Assembly: GCA_020722685.1 (NCBI GenBank)
Contig: DYKH01000191.1
Span: 1 to 5,076 of the forward strand
Direction of reading: 5' to 3'
DNA from: Caldithrix sp.
GTDB taxonomy: Bacteria > KSB1 > UBA2214 > DYKH01
DNA length: 5,076 bases
Below, piece after piece: positions 4,815 to 5,076 of the stretch. The position numbers and the translations under genes were made by a program. How positions within the stretch are numbered: the first letter of the stretch is position 1; the number at the start of each line of letters is the position of its first letter. Below the pieces are notes generated by a model. It saw only the letters and a list, made by a program, of their open reading frames with translations. It made no database searches and was not told the DNA's origin.

Positions 4815-4872
4815 AGGTGGGTTTCAGGATTACACGGGCCTGAAATAGAGGGTTCAAATCCCTCTCTCTTCG
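4806..4872 (+). ncRNA. tRNA-like structured leader RNA
   Basis: Three helices fold into a three-way junction. The closing stem is 4806-4812 with 4866-4872 (CGGGGAG with CTCTTCG, two G-U pairs). A 7-bp arm is TTTCAGG (4822-4828) with CCTGAAA (4839-4845). The third is a T-arm, AGAGGG-TTCAAAT-CCCTCT (4847-4865). The T-arm holds GGTTCAAATCC, an exact match to the canonical tRNA T-loop/B-box, and it abuts the closing stem as in a tRNA. The element departs from a normal tRNA in having about 67 bases, no clear D-stem, a 10-base loop in the anticodon position and CTG rather than CCA after the last pair. It lies between a strong promoter and the ribosome site of the next gene. It may be a tRNA mimic acting in the leader, a degenerate tRNA, or a tRNA 3' fragment kept from an attachment site. 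Confidence 0.5.
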
Positions 4873-4897
4873 CTGATTTCCCCCAAAAAAATTCAAT

Positions 4898-4903
4898 AAG
4901 GAG
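4898..4903 (+). promoter_or_regulatory. Ribosome binding site of the last gene
   Basis: AAGGAG lies 7 bases before the ATG at 4911, in an A-rich, probably unstructured stretch. It is the best ribosome site in the rightward direction and fixes the start of a gene whose end is not seen. Confidence 0.75.
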
Positions 4904-4910
4904 CTTGTGT

Positions 4911-5076
4911 ATGATCGAACAGACTTTGGAACGTATCGCGGTCGCCCTGGAAAAGATTGCTGGAGGCGTCCAGTTGGAACAGAAAATGGTTGAGCGGGAG
5001 AAAGTGGTGGAGGCTCCAAGGAAACCTGGTCGTCCGCCGAAGGCGAAGGAAACCCCGAAGGCGAAGGAAGAGCCGG
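4911..5076 (+). CDS. Start of an AT-hook-like protein, cut by the window edge
   Basis: The first 55 codons are visible, with no stop before the end of the window. Residues 5-17 (TLERIAVALEKIA) form an amphipathic helix of a kind often seen at the start of small phage proteins. After a charged linker comes PRKPGRPPK (36-44), which fits the GRP core of an AT-hook that binds the minor groove of AT-rich DNA. Then comes a hexapeptide repeat, PKAKET/PKAKEE, encoded by two 15-bp identical words 18 bp apart (5037-5051 and 5055-5069). It has its own promoter and a structured leader, so strong or separately controlled expression is likely. It could be a single-strand DNA-binding or nucleoid-like protein of the replication module. 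I cannot name a family from the fragment. Confidence 0.75.
   Translation, partial: MIEQTLERIAVALEKIAGGVQLEQKMVEREKVVEAPRKPGRPPKAKETPKAKEEP

Noticed and set aside
4824..4838. Resemblance to the conserved tmRNA 5' segment (GGATTCGACGGG)
   Set aside because: Only a short stretch is similar. The GGATT-CGACGGG core is broken, there is no tag reading frame, and the 3' end lacks the ACCA expected of tmRNA.
4807..4872. An ordinary functional tRNA gene
   Set aside because: The D-stem is missing, the anticodon-position loop has 10 bases, the total is about 7 bases short and no CCA follows, so no anticodon can be assigned with confidence.

Overview
The window looks like the replication and early region of a bacterial virus, phage-plasmid or similar extrachromosomal element. 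The evidence is a set of replication and nucleotide-metabolism genes packed nose to tail, two divergent transcription units, a small phage-style repressor-like protein, consensus sigma70-type promoters, Shine-Dalgarno sequences and GTG starts. No structural gene, integrase or host marker gene is present, so the host cannot be named. Coding DNA is near 50% GC, and the gene-free parts are much more AT-rich with long T tracts.

Left part (1-572): no convincing gene. It holds a 12-bp inverted repeat closing a folded segment (9-115), then a block of about 460 bp (116-575) bounded by a second perfect 12-bp inverted repeat. Inside the block are an AT-rich segment, two near-consensus DnaA boxes (174-182 and 494-502), a GC-rich interrupted palindrome (228-290) and two interleaved families of short direct repeats (CTAAC and CCGAAGA) whose spacings are mostly near multiples of 10.5-11 bp. 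I read this as a candidate replication origin.

Leftward operon (2638 to 573): a 75-residue helix-turn-helix protein is followed 5 bp later by a primase-polymerase/RecA-like helicase fusion of about 610 residues. This is the probable replication initiator or replicative primase-helicase, and it is transcribed towards the candidate origin.

Divergent control region (2639-2742): promoters in both directions overlap at their -10 elements. An 11-bp word at the overlap recurs inverted in the third promoter at 4755-4765, so it is a candidate operator for the helix-turn-helix protein.

Rightward operon (2743 to 4753): a small winged-helix-like protein, a deoxynucleoside monophosphate kinase-like P-loop protein and a compact SNF2-family DNA translocase, each joined to the next by a 4-bp ATGA or GTGA overlap. 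A strong promoter then starts inside the stop codon of the SNF2 gene. It drives a leader with a compact tRNA-like fold (4806-4872) and a final gene, cut by the window edge, whose product starts with a short helix and a likely AT-hook.

Together the genes suggest one module: initiation and priming (primase-helicase plus origin), dNTP supply (kinase), remodelling of forks or annealed DNA (SNF2 enzyme) and a simple two-way switch. The origin and the tRNA-like leader are the parts that family knowledge does not explain.
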